Positions 21,573 to 22,219 of a stretch of DNA of 22,219 bases are shown here, one piece after another (position 1 is the first letter of the stretch; each line of letters opens with the position of its first letter). The notes below the pieces were generated by a model that was given only the letters and a program-made list of their open reading frames with translations, did no database searches and was not told the origin of the DNA. The stretch is from Clostridia bacterium (GTDB lineage Bacteria; Bacillota; Clostridia; Oscillospirales; CAG-272), in contig JAFXFQ010000025.1 of assembly GCA_017520365.1 (NCBI GenBank), forward strand, positions 1-22,219. The letters run 5' to 3'. Position numbers and translations under genes: made by a program.

Positions 21573-21601
21573 TAGACAAACGGAAGATATAGTGGTATAA
21601 T
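21573..21601 (+). promoter_or_regulatory. Sigma-A-type promoter with extended -10 for trmL
   Basis: TAGACA at 21573-21578 and a perfect TATAAT at 21596-21601 are 17 bp apart, with TGG directly before the -10 hexamer (extended -10). It is divergent from the secA promoter. Confidence 0.8.
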
Positions 21602-21628
21602 TCAAAAGATAATGAAAGAGGGTGCGAA

Positions 21629-22138
21629 ATGAACAACATAAATATCGTCCTTGTTGAGCCTGAGATACCGCAAAACACGGGTAACGTTGCCCGCACCTGC
21701 GCTGTCACGGGTGCTGCACTCCATCTGGTAGGGCCCATGGGCTTTGAAATTGACAACGCAAAGCTCCACCGTGCGGGACTTGACTATTGGCACAGTCTTG
21801 AGATCTATTACTACGACAGCCTTTACGATTTCTTTGAAAGGAATCCCGATTGCGATTTCTATTGCTTTTCATCAAAGGCTCCCAAAGCGCACACAGAGGC
21901 TGAGTATCCCCTTCCCGTTTACATAATGTTCGGCAAGGAAACAAAGGGCCTCCCCGAGGATTTTCTTCGTGAGAATTATGAACGGTGTGTCCGCATCCCC
22001 ATGCGTGACGGGCAGAGATGCCTGAATCTTTCCAACGCCGTTGCCGTTGGCGTTTACGAGGTGCTTCGCCAGCACGGCTTCCCCGATCAAAAATACGAGG
22101 GCTCTCTTGCCCCCGAAAATAAAGAGGTAAATTTATGA
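21629..22138 (+). CDS. trmL: tRNA (cytidine/uridine-34 2'-O)-methyltransferase
   Basis: A 169-residue SPOUT-class methyltransferase that adds a methyl group from S-adenosylmethionine to the 2'-OH of the wobble nucleotide of leucine tRNAs. Family motifs are clear: NIVLVEPEIPQNTGNVARTC (residues 4-23, with NTGN 16-19), LVGPMGFE (33-40), FGKETKGLP (101-109), the RIPM segment (122-125) and LNLSNAVAVGVYEVLRQ (132-148), which together form the trefoil knot that binds the cofactor. The length is slightly above the usual ~157 because of a short C-terminal tail. GAAAGAGGG lies ahead of the start. The stop overlaps the next gene as ATGA, so the two are probably one unit. Confidence 0.96.
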   Translation: MNNINIVLVEPEIPQNTGNVARTCAVTGAALHLVGPMGFEIDNAKLHRAGLDYWHSLEIYYYDSLYDFFERNPDCDFYCFSSKAPKAHTEAEYPLPVYIMFGKETKGLPEDFLRENYERCVRIPMRDGQRCLNLSNAVAVGVYEVLRQHGFPDQKYEGSLAPENKEVNL

Positions 22139-22219
22139 GAATAGTTTTTCAGGGTGACTCCATTACCGCAGGCTGCCGCGACCACGGCAACCCATTCGAC
22201 TACGGCGAGGGCTACGATC
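22135..22219 (+). CDS. SGNH/GDSL-family hydrolase, 5' part (cut by window end)
   Basis: The first 28 codons of a gene that runs off the window. It reads MRIVFQGDSITAGCRDHGN and onward; GDSIT is block I of SGNH hydrolases, with the serine nucleophile at residue 9. Members are lipases, esterases or polysaccharide deacetylases; the substrate cannot be judged from this part. There is no signal peptide, so a cytoplasmic enzyme is likely. The start overlaps the trmL stop by 4 bases. Confidence 0.85.
   Translation, partial: MRIVFQGDSITAGCRDHGNPFDYGEGYD

Overview
The window looks like a chromosomal segment of a gut-type Clostridia bacterium (Firmicutes, moderate GC). Several things point this way: HPr kinase/phosphorylase (hprK), a PadR-DUF1700-DUF4097 operon, a YxlE/YxlF/YxlG-like ABC cluster, strong AGGAGG Shine-Dalgarno sites, TTGACA/TATAAT promoters with 17-bp spacers, and a SecA with a C-terminal SEC-C zinc tail plus the helical insert common in clostridial SecA. 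No plasmid, phage, insertion-sequence, CRISPR, tRNA or rRNA signal was seen. Placement below class level is not possible from the sequence alone.

Left part (1-5030): the end of an unidentified gene and a strong terminator, then a rightward block that reads as an envelope-stress module. It holds a PadR regulator, a DUF1700 membrane protein, a DUF4097 beta-repeat protein, a membrane-tethered MerR-type regulator with a zinc ribbon, a small PLDc_N (YxlE-like) membrane protein, and an ABC ATPase plus permease (YxlF/YxlG-like). Neighbouring genes overlap or nearly touch within each half. The block ends at a bidirectional terminator at 4984-5014.

Middle-left (5028-10690): a leftward cluster of an OmpR-type response regulator, a sensor kinase, a one-pass membrane protein and two lipoproteins. 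A pair of exact 11-bp direct repeats and an extended -10 promoter precede the first lipoprotein gene, suggesting it is a target of the adjacent two-component system. A divergent homodimer-type ABC exporter follows (10795-12519).

Middle (12518-15127): leftward hprK-cysK behind one promoter, and a rightward Gx-type transporter gene.

Right part (15128-22219): rpsB-tsf (ribosomal protein S2 and EF-Ts) behind a structured leader. A loop of the leader is complementary to the sequence just ahead of, and overlapping, the rpsB Shine-Dalgarno site; this is the best candidate for an undescribed regulatory element in the window. Next come leftward secA with a translationally coupled gene for a 498-residue membrane protein of unknown function, then rightward trmL (tRNA 2'-O-methyltransferase) overlapping the start of an SGNH hydrolase gene cut by the window edge.
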